Positions 50,956 to 59,602 of a stretch of DNA of 64,000 bases are shown piece after piece. Within the stretch, counting starts at the first letter, position 1. Each line of letters starts with the position of its first letter. This DNA comes from Lachnospiraceae bacterium (GTDB lineage: Bacteria > Bacillota > Clostridia > Lachnospirales > Lachnospiraceae). The stretch covers positions 372,001 through 436,000 of the forward strand of contig CABJAM010000003.1 in NCBI GenBank assembly GCA_902363555.1, in the 5' to 3' direction. Below the pieces are notes generated by a model. That model was given only the letters and a program-made list of their open reading frames with translations. It did no database searches and was not told the DNA's origin. A program made the translations under genes and the position numbers.

Positions 50956-53070
50956 ATGGATAATAATAAGAATAATAAGAAACGCCGGCGTTCTATCGCT
51001 GCGTTTGTGATTTATATAATTGTCATTACGATGACGATCGCCTATGCGGTTTCGTATTTTATCGGCAATTCCACGCAGCGCGGCCTGCTTGCTTTCGAAC
51101 GTTTTTCCGAGCAGATCACATACCGCGTCTCCGACCATCTGAGCAAGTATACGGAGGAGATGATCTTACTCAAAAGTGAGTTGATCGATGGACATGTTAC
51201 GGACCGGTCAGAGATAGAGCATACGATGCAGCGTTATGTGGATAATTCTTCTCTGGCGGGGATCGGCTTTGTGCTGGAGGACGGTACGGCCCGTTCTTAT
51301 AGCGGTGAGGTTGAAGTATTTGACGAGCCTATCGATGTGCTGGATGTGCACAATTATCCGTACACGGTGACGCTGTCCAAAAACTCCGTGAATGGCGAAG
51401 GGATGCTGCTGTTCCGTATTTTGTGGGATGGGCAGGGCGATACATCCGCAGTGGCGCTTTACAGCTACATGCCGCTTGGTATCATTTCCGACCTCTTAAA
51501 GGATACGACCTATGGCAATGCCGGCGCGTTTATCGCTATCGTCGATCATACCGGCGATCATTTGTGGAACAGTTCCAATACTCTGGAGGATAAGGACGGC
51601 CATAATCTTATTAAGGATTTGGAGGCCTATGATTTAAATGACGGCGCCACGGCGGCGGAGGTATCCACGCGGCTGGAGCTGCAGCTTTCCGGCCTGGTGA
51701 CTTATACGGCTTATGGCGATGCGCGGGTGCTGTTTTATGAACCTCTGGGATACAATTACTGGACGCTTCTGACCATTACGCCCCGGTCCTCAGTGCTCAA
51801 TACAGATAATGAGATTCGGATCATTTTCGTGCTCGTTGCAGGTATTTTATCCATTGTGATCGTGGCGGGGTGGTTCATTCATAAAAACAGACAGACCGAA
51901 CTGGCGCTGGCCATTGCACAAAAGGAAAGTATATTCAAGGGAAAGTTTCTTTCCAATGTTTCCCACGAGATACGAACGCCCCTGGGAGGGATTTCCGGAA
52001 CGCTCCAGCTTTTGAAAAAGAGTGGTACGGACAGCGAACGGCAGGCGGTTTATCTGCGTCGTATGGAGGACTCGGTAAAGCAGCTCACGGAAATCGTCAA
52101 TGAAGTGCTGGATATGGCTAAAATAGAAAGTGGAAGTGTGGATGTGCATTCCGAGCGCTTTGATCTACAAGAGCTGGGCCAAAAAACGGCGCATATATTT
52201 GATGCTTCTGCTCAGGAGAAGCACATTGAACTGTGTACGGATTTTTCCGGATTAAAGAGCCGCTTTTACATAGGAGATTCCGGTAAGATCCAAAAAATAA
52301 TGACTAATCTGCTTTCCAATGCAGTGAAGTTTACAAAGCAGGGAAAGGTAACTCTGACGCTGTCTGAGGCGGCGCAGGAACAGGATGGCGCGGTGCGCAT
52401 CGTCGTTTCCGATACCGGCTGTGGTATGAGCCCGGAGTTCCTTGAGGTTATTTTTAAGCCATTTACTCAGGAGGATACGACCTATGGACGTACACAGACC
52501 GGCACAGGACTGGGGATGGCGATCATTTCAGAAATGGTCCAGCTTTTACACGGTACCATTTCGGTAGAAAGTGTGCCGGATAAAGGAACAACCTTTACAG
52601 TAGTCCTCCCTTTACAGGCGGACGCCGACCAGTCGATGCCGGAGGATAAGACTGAACAGCCCAATATTTCTTTAAGTGGAATCCGCATTCTTGTAGCTGA
52701 GGATAATGAGATCAATGCGCTGATCGTAAAAGAGCTGCTGACGCAGGCGGGAGCGGCGGTTGAAACGGTTGAAAATGGCCAGTTAGCTGTGGATTATTTT
52801 CTGGACCCGGACGCCCCGCCTGTGGACCTGATTTTAATGGATATCCGGATGCCGGTCATGGATGGTCTGGAAGCGGCCCGCCGTATCCGCGCATCAAAGC
52901 ATCCCCGTGCGAAAAGCATCCCCATTCTGGCGCTTACAGCCAACGGGCTGGAGGAGGATAACAGGGAGATTCTGGATGCTGGTATGAATAAACGTCTGTC
53001 AAAGCCGCTTTCGGTTCCACAGCTCTATGAAAGCATTCAATATTACGTAAAGGGGAATGATGTATGTTAA
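50956..53070 (+). CDS. Hybrid sensor histidine kinase / response regulator
   Basis: About 704 residues. Helix one AAFVIYIIVITMTIAYAVSYFIG, an extracellular dCache-like sensor of about 270 residues, helix two IRIIFVLVAGILSIVIVAGWFI, H-box LSNVSHEIRTPLGGISGTLQLLK, N-box MTNLLSNAVKFTKQG, G-boxes DTGCGMSPE and GTGLGMAI, then a C-terminal receiver (RILVAEDNEINALIVKELL, acceptor Asp in LILMDIRMPVMDG, Lys in RLSKPLSV). There is no output domain. I use the ATG at 50956 behind CAGGAG; an ATG at 50857 would add an unlikely stretch. It overlaps an output-less sensor gene by 7 bases. Confidence 0.92.
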   Translation: MDNNKNNKKRRRSIAAFVIYIIVITMTIAYAVSYFIGNSTQRGLLAFERFSEQITYRVSDHLSKYTEEMILLKSELIDGHVTDRSEIEHTMQRYVDNSSLAGIGFVLEDGTARSYSGEVEVFDEPIDVLDVHNYPYTVTLSKNSVNGEGMLLFRILWDGQGDTSAVALYSYMPLGIISDLLKDTTYGNAGAFIAIVDHTGDHLWNSSNTLEDKDGHNLIKDLEAYDLNDGATAAEVSTRLELQLSGLVTYTAYGDARVLFYEPLGYNYWTLLTITPRSSVLNTDNEIRIIFVLVAGILSIVIVAGWFIHKNRQTELALAIAQKESIFKGKFLSNVSHEIRTPLGGISGTLQLLKKSGTDSERQAVYLRRMEDSVKQLTEIVNEVLDMAKIESGSVDVHSERFDLQELGQKTAHIFDASAQEKHIELCTDFSGLKSRFYIGDSGKIQKIMTNLLSNAVKFTKQGKVTLTLSEAAQEQDGAVRIVVSDTGCGMSPEFLEVIFKPFTQEDTTYGRTQTGTGLGMAIISEMVQLLHGTISVESVPDKGTTFTVVLPLQADADQSMPEDKTEQPNISLSGIRILVAEDNEINALIVKELLTQAGAAVETVENGQLAVDYFLDPDAPPVDLILMDIRMPVMDGLEAARRIRASKHPRAKSIPILALTANGLEEDNREILDAGMNKRLSKPLSVPQLYESIQYYVKGNDVC

Positions 53071-53957
53071 GGAAAGTAAGCCGGATCTGTTGTCTGGGTA
53101 TGATCGCCGTTTTAACTTTGGGGATGGGTTTGGGGTTTTCCAGTTATTGTTCCATGGCAGCCTTATCCAGTTGTGCCAGCGCACAGGGGCAGATCCAAAA
53201 TGATCTGGAATCGACGCTGAAGCTTTTGGAGGTGATCTCCCAGGAGTCGTGGATGCTGCCGGAGGATATCCCATATCAGGAAAAGGCCGCGCGTTTGGAC
53301 CAATATAACGAGATATGGAACTATCGGATGATCCGCACTGTGGATACCAACGGCGGTGTTTACCGCGCAGATAATAAAGATGCGGTATCGAATCTGAACA
53401 GCCGCGAATACATCCAGACACTTTGGGTGACCAATGAGCCGCAGATCACAGATGCATTTCTGGCCGGCGCCGATGGAACGACGCTGAATTATACGGTTGC
53501 GGTCGCGGTGGCCGATAATGCTAGGGATAACGGCGCGGTGTTTGCGGCTATTTACGATGATGATGTGCGCGCCATCCTTGCAGCCCAGCCGATGCACACG
53601 ATTCTGCTTGGGAAAAAACAGCAGTGTATGTCCGGCAATGAAGAATCTCTGCTTGGTGTCACCCTGGAATCCAGACTTTCGGGAAATAAAATACTTGGCG
53701 GCAGCCTGGAGGAGACGCTGCTCCGGGTCAATAATGAGGAGAGCGGGATCATTTGGTTTCTGGACGGCTTGATGCCGACCTGCTATGCGTTTCAGAATGT
53801 AGGTTTGGACAGCGGCTGGACCGTCCTTACCTCTGTGTCCTTTTACGATGCCGCCGGCAGGCTCATACCTGTGATCGGCAGTGCTGCCATCGTCGTTATC
53901 TTGGCGGTTGCTGTGTTTATCCTGTTGGGTAAAAAGGGTGAGGCGGATAAAAAATAG
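53064..53957 (+). CDS. Stand-alone extracellular sensor protein (dCache-like)
   Basis: A 297-residue membrane protein with an N-terminal helix (ICCLGMIAVLTLGMGLGFSSY), a long extracellular domain and a C-terminal helix (LIPVIGSAAIVVILAVAVFILLG), ending in a basic tail. There is no kinase, GGDEF or HAMP domain. The extracellular region has Cache features (RTVDTNGGVYRADNKDAVSNLNSREYIQTL; YTVAVAVADNARDNGAVFAAIYDDDVRAIL). It starts inside the end of the hybrid kinase gene. It probably works with that kinase as an accessory receptor. Confidence 0.8.
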   Translation: MLRKVSRICCLGMIAVLTLGMGLGFSSYCSMAALSSCASAQGQIQNDLESTLKLLEVISQESWMLPEDIPYQEKAARLDQYNEIWNYRMIRTVDTNGGVYRADNKDAVSNLNSREYIQTLWVTNEPQITDAFLAGADGTTLNYTVAVAVADNARDNGAVFAAIYDDDVRAILAAQPMHTILLGKKQQCMSGNEESLLGVTLESRLSGNKILGGSLEETLLRVNNEESGIIWFLDGLMPTCYAFQNVGLDSGWTVLTSVSFYDAAGRLIPVIGSAAIVVILAVAVFILLGKKGEADKK

Positions 53958-53967
53958 GTTGGTATGG

Positions 53968-54010
53968 CCTTTGCCCGGCTACAACTCTAAAAAGTGCAGC
54001 AGGGCAAAGG
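53968..54010. terminator. Hairpin between convergent sensor and pucR-like genes
   Basis: CCTTTGCCC and GGGCAAAGG pair around the stop of the PucR gene, so the right arm is inside its coding sequence. Confidence 0.5.
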
Positions 54011-55526
54011 AATTGAGCAGCTCAAGCCGCACCTTTGGATCATCTAGCTGCAGATGATAGTTTTCCTGGATCTGCTGAATATGGTAAATAACATTATTGC
54101 GGTGCATATTTAACCGGGCGGCGGTATCTGTCATTTTTCGGTCATGGTTGAGATAGGTTTCCAATATACGCATCTGATATTTAGCCTTTTCATCCTCGGA
54201 CGTGTACATTTGCAGCAGAGCCACATTGCAGAAGTCATAGAGCAGGTCGGAGGAGGCGTTTCCCAAAAACAGATTGCTGGTGGCGTAGTCTTCATAAAAT
54301 TCATATAAACTGCCGGATTTTTCCTTTAGGCTGATACGGCGGCAGTTGGCGGTCTGCTCCTTGGCCGCATGGATTTTATCCAGCGTAAAAAATGGCTTGC
54401 TGACGCATATTTTGGCGTGATAAGTACGCAGCGCCGTCTCCAGTGCCTGAAATCTCTGAGTCACATAGTGCATATAATTTTGTACTGCACTGTGGGGCAT
54501 AAAAAACAGCACACTGATATTTCCGCCATAGGAAAAGATATGGCAGTCGCGCATGGCGTTTCTCAGCGTTTCAATAAAATATTGTTCGCTGGTCGTCTGG
54601 CGGATATTGGAATATATTGTACAAAACAGAAAATAATCCTGAAACGGCAGCCGGATATAGCTGAGCCGTTCTTTGATTGTTTCCATAGGCACATCTTTAT
54701 TATCCAGTAATTCAATTAAAAAATAATCTTCCACATAGCGTTCCCGGTGAAAGGACGCGTTTTGTTTTTTAAATACGGCGGCAATGCTGTTGGTAAAATT
54801 CTCAAATATCTGTGTCACATAGGACTTACTTTCCGGACTGTTATGTAAAAGAACAATATAGACGATGGAGCCGTCATTTAATTTGATACCGCGGATCATA
54901 TCCGGATAGGCGCGGGCTTTATCCGCGTTGGATGAAAGAAAGGTGTCCATATAAATTCTTTCAAAGGTGTGGTCGTCCTCAAAAAGACGCACAGATTCCT
55001 GGCTGAGATAGCCATTTTTAACTGCAAAGGAGAAGGACGCATCATCCTCCACAACATGATTTTTTGTAAAGGCCAGCAGCTTTAAGGCCGGGCCCAGGAT
55101 TAAAAGCGGATTGCCAAGCATAGCTTCACTTAAATCGACCATTTCCTGCATGGACGCTTCTCGAAATAAGGCAAAGTCCAGTGCTTTTGCCCATTCGATA
55201 AAAGAATCATAAATATTTAGTAGCGCATTGAAAATATCCGGCATTTTTATCTTGGTAAAAAATACAATGATATTTTCTTTGTCCGGCACATCAAACGTTT
55301 CTTCACAAATACAGAGCACATAATAATCCAGCGCTTCCTGCTGTAGTAATATAGGGGGCAGGTCATGGCAAAGGTATAGCTGGCCTGGTTCGCAGCCGTG
55401 CAGATCATCCGGCAGCAGGCGGATACCGGTGACGGAGGCCGTGTTTTTTGTCGGGTACCGGGTGGGGGCTACGTCCGGGTATTTCTCAAGAAATTTTGTG
55501 AACAACATCATTAGTGTAATATTCAT
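53979..55526 (-). CDS. PucR family transcriptional regulator
   Basis: A 515-residue regulator. The C-terminal HTH (MTDTAARLNMHRNNVIYHIQQIQENYHLQLDDPKVRLELLNSF) is the PucR/CdaR HTH_30. The N-terminal part, LTMMLFTKFLEK, is a sensory region without a named domain. It is divergent from the ferredoxin-flavoprotein-hydrolase operon, with an inverted repeat (55579-55598) between them. PucR-type regulators usually sense a catabolic substrate and activate a neighbouring pathway; here the pathway is probably aromatic or polyphenol breakdown (inference). Confidence 0.9.
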   Translation of the reverse strand: MNITLMMLFTKFLEKYPDVAPTRYPTKNTASVTGIRLLPDDLHGCEPGQLYLCHDLPPILLQQEALDYYVLCICEETFDVPDKENIIVFFTKIKMPDIFNALLNIYDSFIEWAKALDFALFREASMQEMVDLSEAMLGNPLLILGPALKLLAFTKNHVVEDDASFSFAVKNGYLSQESVRLFEDDHTFERIYMDTFLSSNADKARAYPDMIRGIKLNDGSIVYIVLLHNSPESKSYVTQIFENFTNSIAAVFKKQNASFHRERYVEDYFLIELLDNKDVPMETIKERLSYIRLPFQDYFLFCTIYSNIRQTTSEQYFIETLRNAMRDCHIFSYGGNISVLFFMPHSAVQNYMHYVTQRFQALETALRTYHAKICVSKPFFTLDKIHAAKEQTANCRRISLKEKSGSLYEFYEDYATSNLFLGNASSDLLYDFCNVALLQMYTSEDEKAKYQMRILETYLNHDRKMTDTAARLNMHRNNVIYHIQQIQENYHLQLDDPKVRLELLNSFALLHFLEL

Positions 55527-55578
55527 GGTGGCTCCTTTCTGATATCTGCTTCGTTTTTAATGCCATTTTCATTTTATC

Positions 55579-55598
55579 AGATTCCATTGTAGGAATCT
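55579..55598. promoter_or_regulatory. Candidate PucR operator
   Basis: AGATTCC and GGAATCT form an inverted repeat with a 6-base spacer in the divergent region between the regulator and its likely target operon. Confidence 0.5.
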
Positions 55599-55666
55599 AC
55601 AAAAAGACGAAAAAAAAGTCGGACAGGTTTGGATGTTTTGGAAATGAGTAAAAAGAACGGGTAAGT

Positions 55667-55672
55667 TATAAT
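55667..55672 (+). promoter_or_regulatory. -10 of the ferredoxin operon
   Basis: TATAAT 33 bases before the ferredoxin start; no good -35, which would fit activator dependence. Confidence 0.5.
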
Positions 55673-55704
55673 AAAACCACAATACAAAAGGAGGAGCTGT
55701 TTAC

Positions 55705-55941
55705 ATGAATAAAATAATTATCTGTGATGAATTGTGTGTGGGATGTAAGATCTGCTTTAAATCCTGTTTCATCGATGTCATCAAATGGGATGATGCGAAA
55801 AAAAGACCGATTGTTAAATATCCCGAAGAATGTGTACAATGCGGCTATTGTGAGCTGAACTGTCCGAGACGGGCGCTTAAAATGGAGCCGGATTACGATG
55901 CTTACATGTTCCCGAAGGAAAATGTCTTTACGATGGATTAG
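55705..55941 (+). CDS. Ferredoxin, 2[4Fe-4S] (AprB-like)
   Basis: A 78-residue ferredoxin with two complete clusters: CVGCKICFKSC and CVQCGYCELNC. The short C-terminal extension (LKMEPDYDAYMFPKENVFTMD) resembles the beta subunit of adenylylsulfate-reductase-like complexes, though much shorter than real AprB. It should pass electrons to the flavoprotein encoded 34 bases later. The start follows AAAGGAGGAG. Confidence 0.92.
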   Translation: MNKIIICDELCVGCKICFKSCFIDVIKWDDAKKRPIVKYPEECVQCGYCELNCPRRALKMEPDYDAYMFPKENVFTMD

Positions 55942-55975
55942 ACTGCAAATAAAAGTCAAATAGGAGGAGATAGAA

Positions 55976-57694
55976 ATGGCAAAATATACAACGGACCTTT
56001 TGGTCGTAGGCAGCTCTCTTGCAGGACTTGCGGCCGCCATTACTGCAAAAGAAGCAAACCCTGAGCTGGATGTTACGATTGTTGAAAAATATACAAGCGG
56101 ATATGCCGGAAAAGCAAACCGCGGGGGCGGCATTATCGATATGATCGTGGGTGACCCGGAGGATTATGTGAAATATCATACCCATCATATCGGCGAATAT
56201 TTAAATGACCAGGATGCTTTAAGACAGTATGCGACAAATTTAAATCACTGCATCGATGTTCTGGATAAATGGACCGGCGGGCTGATGCAAAAGAATCCGG
56301 ATGGTTCTTATATAACTTTAAAATGGCTTTCAAGAATAACCGGTAAGGATGAAAATGGCAAATATACATTTGAAGAGCCGGAAAATCTGCCCTGGACACT
56401 GGCAGCCATCGAGTTGAACTTCCTTCTACCCATAAAAAGATATGCGCAGAAGGCCGGTATAAAATTCGTTGACCGGACCGGTATCGTGGACTTATTAAAG
56501 GATGGCGGCCGGATCGCCGGCGCTGTGGGTTACAATATCGACACGGAAGAGCAGACTGTATTTGTCTGTAAAACAGTTATTTTAGCAACTGGCGGTCAGA
56601 ATTACCGTATCATGCCCATGTGGTCACCCGGCCGTGGCGAAGGTATGGCAGCCGCCTGGCGTGCCGGCGCAAAGGTGCGCAACTGTGAATTTGGTTCCTT
56701 CTACAACTGGATATCTCTGGATAATTTTGAATCCAGTATGGGTGTTGAATTTTGTTTATATAATGACAAGGGCGAAAACGTGGGTAAAGTATATTCCGAG
56801 GGCGCTCACCCGGATATTGACGCCAGATCTCTGGCTGAATGCTACAGACAGGTCGTGGCCGGCAATGGCCCCATGCATTACCGCGCCGATGAAAACCCGC
56901 TGATGGATTATCTTGGCTCCGTGCTTGGCTGCGACCAGGTTTATGATCGTCCGTATGCCGACGATTTCTGGGGCAGACTGTTCTTTAACGCTATGACCCA
57001 GCAGACAAACGATCATATTGTTCCCGGTCTGATCGGTGAATTCAGCCCGTTGCAGGTGGATTTAAACTTTGCCACAACCATACCCGGCCTGTATGCCGCC
57101 GGTGATGTATGCTACGGCGGCTCGGCAACCGCAGGCGCTGTACCTCCGCCTCCGGGCCGTGTCAGAGGCTCAGGTCTGGCCTTTGCCCAGTATTCCGGCT
57201 GTATGTGCGGACCCAATGCAGCGGCTTATGCAGCTTGCGCAGCGCAGGGAGATATCAGCGAGGAACAGTTAGAAGCCATTGACGCCCGTTTTATGGCGCC
57301 GAAAAATTCTGGCGGAAGCATTAAAGTGATGGACTTCCTTCCGGAGCTCCACAAGGTGATACAGCCTCTGGAAAACAGTATATGGCGCAGAGAGGATCGT
57401 ATTTTAAAGGCCATCGACCGCATTGAGGACTTAAAGGAAAAGAGCAAGCTGCTTGTGGCTGACGATGCCCATTCCTTATTCGGCTGCAATGAGATCCAGT
57501 CCATGCTGATCTGCGCGGAGCTCTTCTTCAGGACGGCCCTCATGCGAAAAGAATCCAGAGGCTGGTTCCTGCGCGAGGATTATCCGGACAGAGCGGCAAA
57601 GCCGGAATGGATCATTGCCCAAAAGAGCGGCGACGGCATGACGTTTGAGACAAAGGATGTTCCTATTGATAAATATGTTTATAAACAGGATTAG
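55976..57694 (+). CDS. FAD flavoprotein of the fumarate reductase/AprA family
   Basis: A 572-residue FAD enzyme. FAD-binding: DLLVVGSSLAGLAAAITAKEA, ANRGGGIIDM, and the C-terminal LYAAGDVCYGG. It belongs to the succinate dehydrogenase/fumarate reductase flavoprotein superfamily, nearest the AprA branch by layout (ferredoxin first, then flavoprotein), yet I see no reason to assign sulfate activation here since the neighbours are unrelated to sulfur. An organic-substrate reductase or dehydrogenase is more likely. It has no signal peptide or FMN domain, so it acts in the cytoplasm. It precedes a PhlG-like hydrolase by 12 bases. Confidence 0.88.
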   Translation: MAKYTTDLLVVGSSLAGLAAAITAKEANPELDVTIVEKYTSGYAGKANRGGGIIDMIVGDPEDYVKYHTHHIGEYLNDQDALRQYATNLNHCIDVLDKWTGGLMQKNPDGSYITLKWLSRITGKDENGKYTFEEPENLPWTLAAIELNFLLPIKRYAQKAGIKFVDRTGIVDLLKDGGRIAGAVGYNIDTEEQTVFVCKTVILATGGQNYRIMPMWSPGRGEGMAAAWRAGAKVRNCEFGSFYNWISLDNFESSMGVEFCLYNDKGENVGKVYSEGAHPDIDARSLAECYRQVVAGNGPMHYRADENPLMDYLGSVLGCDQVYDRPYADDFWGRLFFNAMTQQTNDHIVPGLIGEFSPLQVDLNFATTIPGLYAAGDVCYGGSATAGAVPPPPGRVRGSGLAFAQYSGCMCGPNAAAYAACAAQGDISEEQLEAIDARFMAPKNSGGSIKVMDFLPELHKVIQPLENSIWRREDRILKAIDRIEDLKEKSKLLVADDAHSLFGCNEIQSMLICAELFFRTALMRKESRGWFLREDYPDRAAKPEWIIAQKSGDGMTFETKDVPIDKYVYKQD

Positions 57695-57706
57695 GAGGTA
57701 TTTTGT

Positions 57707-58537
57707 ATGAGACCACAGGGTAGAACAGCAATTCCGTTATCGGAAGCAGAAAAAAATAATCCGATTTCAAAATATTATTCGGAAGAGATGGCTCCTTTAG
57801 ACGCCGAGCTGATGAAAATCATAACCGCAGGCCCTATGGACCCGAAGGATGCGATTTATCCGGAGGACGTTAAAGAATTGTTAAAGGACGGCTATGTCAA
57901 GGGTGAAAACGGCTATTGTGTGCTGGACAATGGCTCGGGATATGTGGCTGTAAATAATAAATTTCCGGGTGTGACACTTGAGATGATGAAATGGTGGTTT
58001 GCATGGCATCCGCTGGAATCGCTCAGATATAAAATATGGGATCCGTATTGCCATCCTTACGCCGCTATGGCGGATGTGGACCGGGCAAAGATCACAGACC
58101 CGAAGGTGGCTGTGGAGGATAAAATCTCCGATGTGGTCCACTTTGTCGTTGAAGATATTGGCGGCGGTATGCAGGACGTGGTCATCCATTTCCTCACGGT
58201 GGAAGAGCTTGGCTTTACAAAAGAGGAATTGGCGAAGTCCAAAGCTTACGCCATCGGCGGATATGGCCTGGTGGAAAATCGTGAGGGCGAAAAAGGAAAG
58301 ACGCCTGTGATCATGGTCCATTATTTCCGTGAAACCGAAGCTGGTATCGAATCCAGAAGCCGTTTCTGGCTCGGTTACCGGATCGTTAAAGGACAGCCAA
58401 AGCTGGTGCTTCCGGAAGGCATGCGGGTGCCAGAGATGGTTCCCATGGGCCTGGCATTACATAATGTGGAGGAGTATTCCAATCTGGCGGCGCTGCTGCC
58501 GAAGGTCTATGCGGAATATGGACATTTACCACTGTAA
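57707..58537 (+). CDS. PhlG / phloretin hydrolase-like C-C hydrolase
   Basis: A 276-residue protein I recognise as the DAPG hydrolase (PhlG) family, which includes phloretin hydrolase of Eubacterium ramulus (about 274 residues). These zinc enzymes cut a carbon-carbon bond next to a phloroglucinol ring. The signature MMKWWFAWHPLESLRYKIWD is seen at residues 93-112. Candidate zinc ligands are His116, Glu149, His252 and Glu256 (HNVEE); the His-x3-Glu spacing agrees with the known His270/Glu274 of PhlG. It is the third gene of the operon, with the start behind AGGAGGTATTTTGT. Actual substrate is unproven; a flavonoid-derived chalcone or acylphloroglucinol is the leading guess. Confidence 0.85.
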   Translation: MRPQGRTAIPLSEAEKNNPISKYYSEEMAPLDAELMKIITAGPMDPKDAIYPEDVKELLKDGYVKGENGYCVLDNGSGYVAVNNKFPGVTLEMMKWWFAWHPLESLRYKIWDPYCHPYAAMADVDRAKITDPKVAVEDKISDVVHFVVEDIGGGMQDVVIHFLTVEELGFTKEELAKSKAYAIGGYGLVENREGEKGKTPVIMVHYFRETEAGIESRSRFWLGYRIVKGQPKLVLPEGMRVPEMVPMGLALHNVEEYSNLAALLPKVYAEYGHLPL

Positions 58538-58546
58538 ACTATAACA

Positions 58547-58588
58547 AAATCCTCCCGCATCTAAATTAGAGTTGCGGGAGGATTTTTT
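58547..58588. terminator. Strong terminator between convergent operons
   Basis: AAATCCTCCCGCA pairs with TGCGGGAGGATTT, then TTTTTT. It ends the hydrolase operon, and the A run on the other strand lets it also serve the HEPN gene. Confidence 0.9.
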
Positions 58589-58991
58589 AAATCGAGGTAT
58601 TATTTTCCAAATACTCTTTTATGACTCGTAGAAATTCATCAGCTTTTTCATATTGCAAAGCTGCATCTTGTTGAGATACTATAAAAAAATCGGCATAATC
58701 TGTATTATTCCTTATCTGAAATGCCTGGCTGATATATTTTGAATATTTTTTGTCCAATTTTCCGGTTTTAATGTATTCCTTTTGAAAATAGGCAATGACT
58801 CCGGAATGTTTGGAAAAATCCTGGCCTTCCAATGCTAAAAGTGCACGTACGGACGTGAACATCGCATAATATGAGCGGCCAATAGAATCTTTAAAACTCC
58901 CATCCTCTAAAAGTATTTTTGCGGAATGTAGTCTTTCATCTGCCATTTCCAAACGATACTGCATCAATTCTTTGCGATGATCAGGCAACAA
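58587..58991 (-). CDS. HEPN domain protein
   Basis: A 134-residue HEPN protein, partner of the nucleotidyltransferase encoded just upstream. Start at TTG 58991 (or 58988) behind AAGGGGTGG and overlapping the end of the MNT gene; the frame further up is noncoding-like. Motifs: YRLEMADERLHSAKILLEDG, SYYAMFTSVRALLAL, and RNNTDYADF. The catalytic RX4-6H of toxic HEPN RNases is missing, with RNNTDY instead, as in many HEPN/MNT pairs of uncertain activity. AT-rich. Confidence 0.85.
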   Translation of the reverse strand: MLPDHRKELMQYRLEMADERLHSAKILLEDGSFKDSIGRSYYAMFTSVRALLALEGQDFSKHSGVIAYFQKEYIKTGKLDKKYSKYISQAFQIRNNTDYADFFIVSQQDAALQYEKADEFLRVIKEYLENNTSI

Positions 58992-59322
58992 TATCCACCC
59001 CTTCGTTTTGAATATTTTTATAATAGGGTAAGTCATATTTATATTTTTCAAATTCTGTAAAAGGTATTACTGTGGGCGAAACAATAGTTCCATATTCCAG
59101 CTCTAAATCAGAGGATATATCCCATATTTTTTTTAGGTCTTCCTGTAATTTAGAACGTTCACCGTGGACGATCGCAACGATATCAACGTCAGAATCTTCC
59201 GTATTATCTCCACGTGCGTATGAACCATAAAGCAATAGCTTTACAATATTATCACCATATACCGAATGGTAGGCGTTGGCCATCTGGTGCAAAATCTTAT
59301 TTAATTCATTTATATTGCACAT
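58981..59322 (-). CDS. MNT-type nucleotidyltransferase
   Basis: A 113-residue minimal nucleotidyltransferase with the full GSX10DXD motif: LYGSYARGDNTEDSDVDIVAI. The downstream third Asp region is less clear. In known HEPN/MNT systems the MNT protein is the antitoxin and adds AMP groups to the HEPN toxin. The gene starts with ATG at 59322 behind GGAGGTGG. It overlaps the HEPN gene by 11 bases. Confidence 0.92.
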   Translation of the reverse strand: MCNINELNKILHQMANAYHSVYGDNIVKLLLYGSYARGDNTEDSDVDIVAIVHGERSKLQEDLKKIWDISSDLELEYGTIVSPTVIPFTEFEKYKYDLPYYKNIQNEGVDIVA

Positions 59323-59602
59323 ATATCCACCTCCTGACGGTTATTAATAAAACACTATTTGTTTTAATCATAGCATATGGAGTTTTGTAAGTAAATATTA
59401 AATTATCAGCGAACCCTCTGAACATCTCAGAACTGTTGTTGCAATAACCATTCGACAGCATCATCTATAAAAAGTCTTCTATAAAAATACACATCTTGCA
59501 CTGCAATTTCGATGTCGCTTATGATATACTAAATGGATACGGAGCAAAACTATAAGACCGTTAAGCTTCGACGGAGTAAACAGTGAGGAGATCGTTACAT
59601 AA
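59323..59602. other. Divergent promoter region
   Basis: It separates the MNT gene from the AraC-GH39 gene. On the plus strand TGATATACT at 59522-59530 is an extended -10. A degenerate short dispersed hairpin half (CAGAACTGTTG) lies near 59428. No gene here. Confidence 0.5.
59522..59530 (+). promoter_or_regulatory. Extended -10 promoter of the AraC-GH39 gene
   Basis: TGATATACT, 72 bases before the start; no good -35. Confidence 0.55.

Noticed and set aside
55976..57694. Flavoprotein as true adenylylsulfate reductase AprA
   Set aside because: No sulfate activation or Dsr genes nearby, the ferredoxin is much shorter than AprB, and the operon includes a PhlG-like hydrolase.
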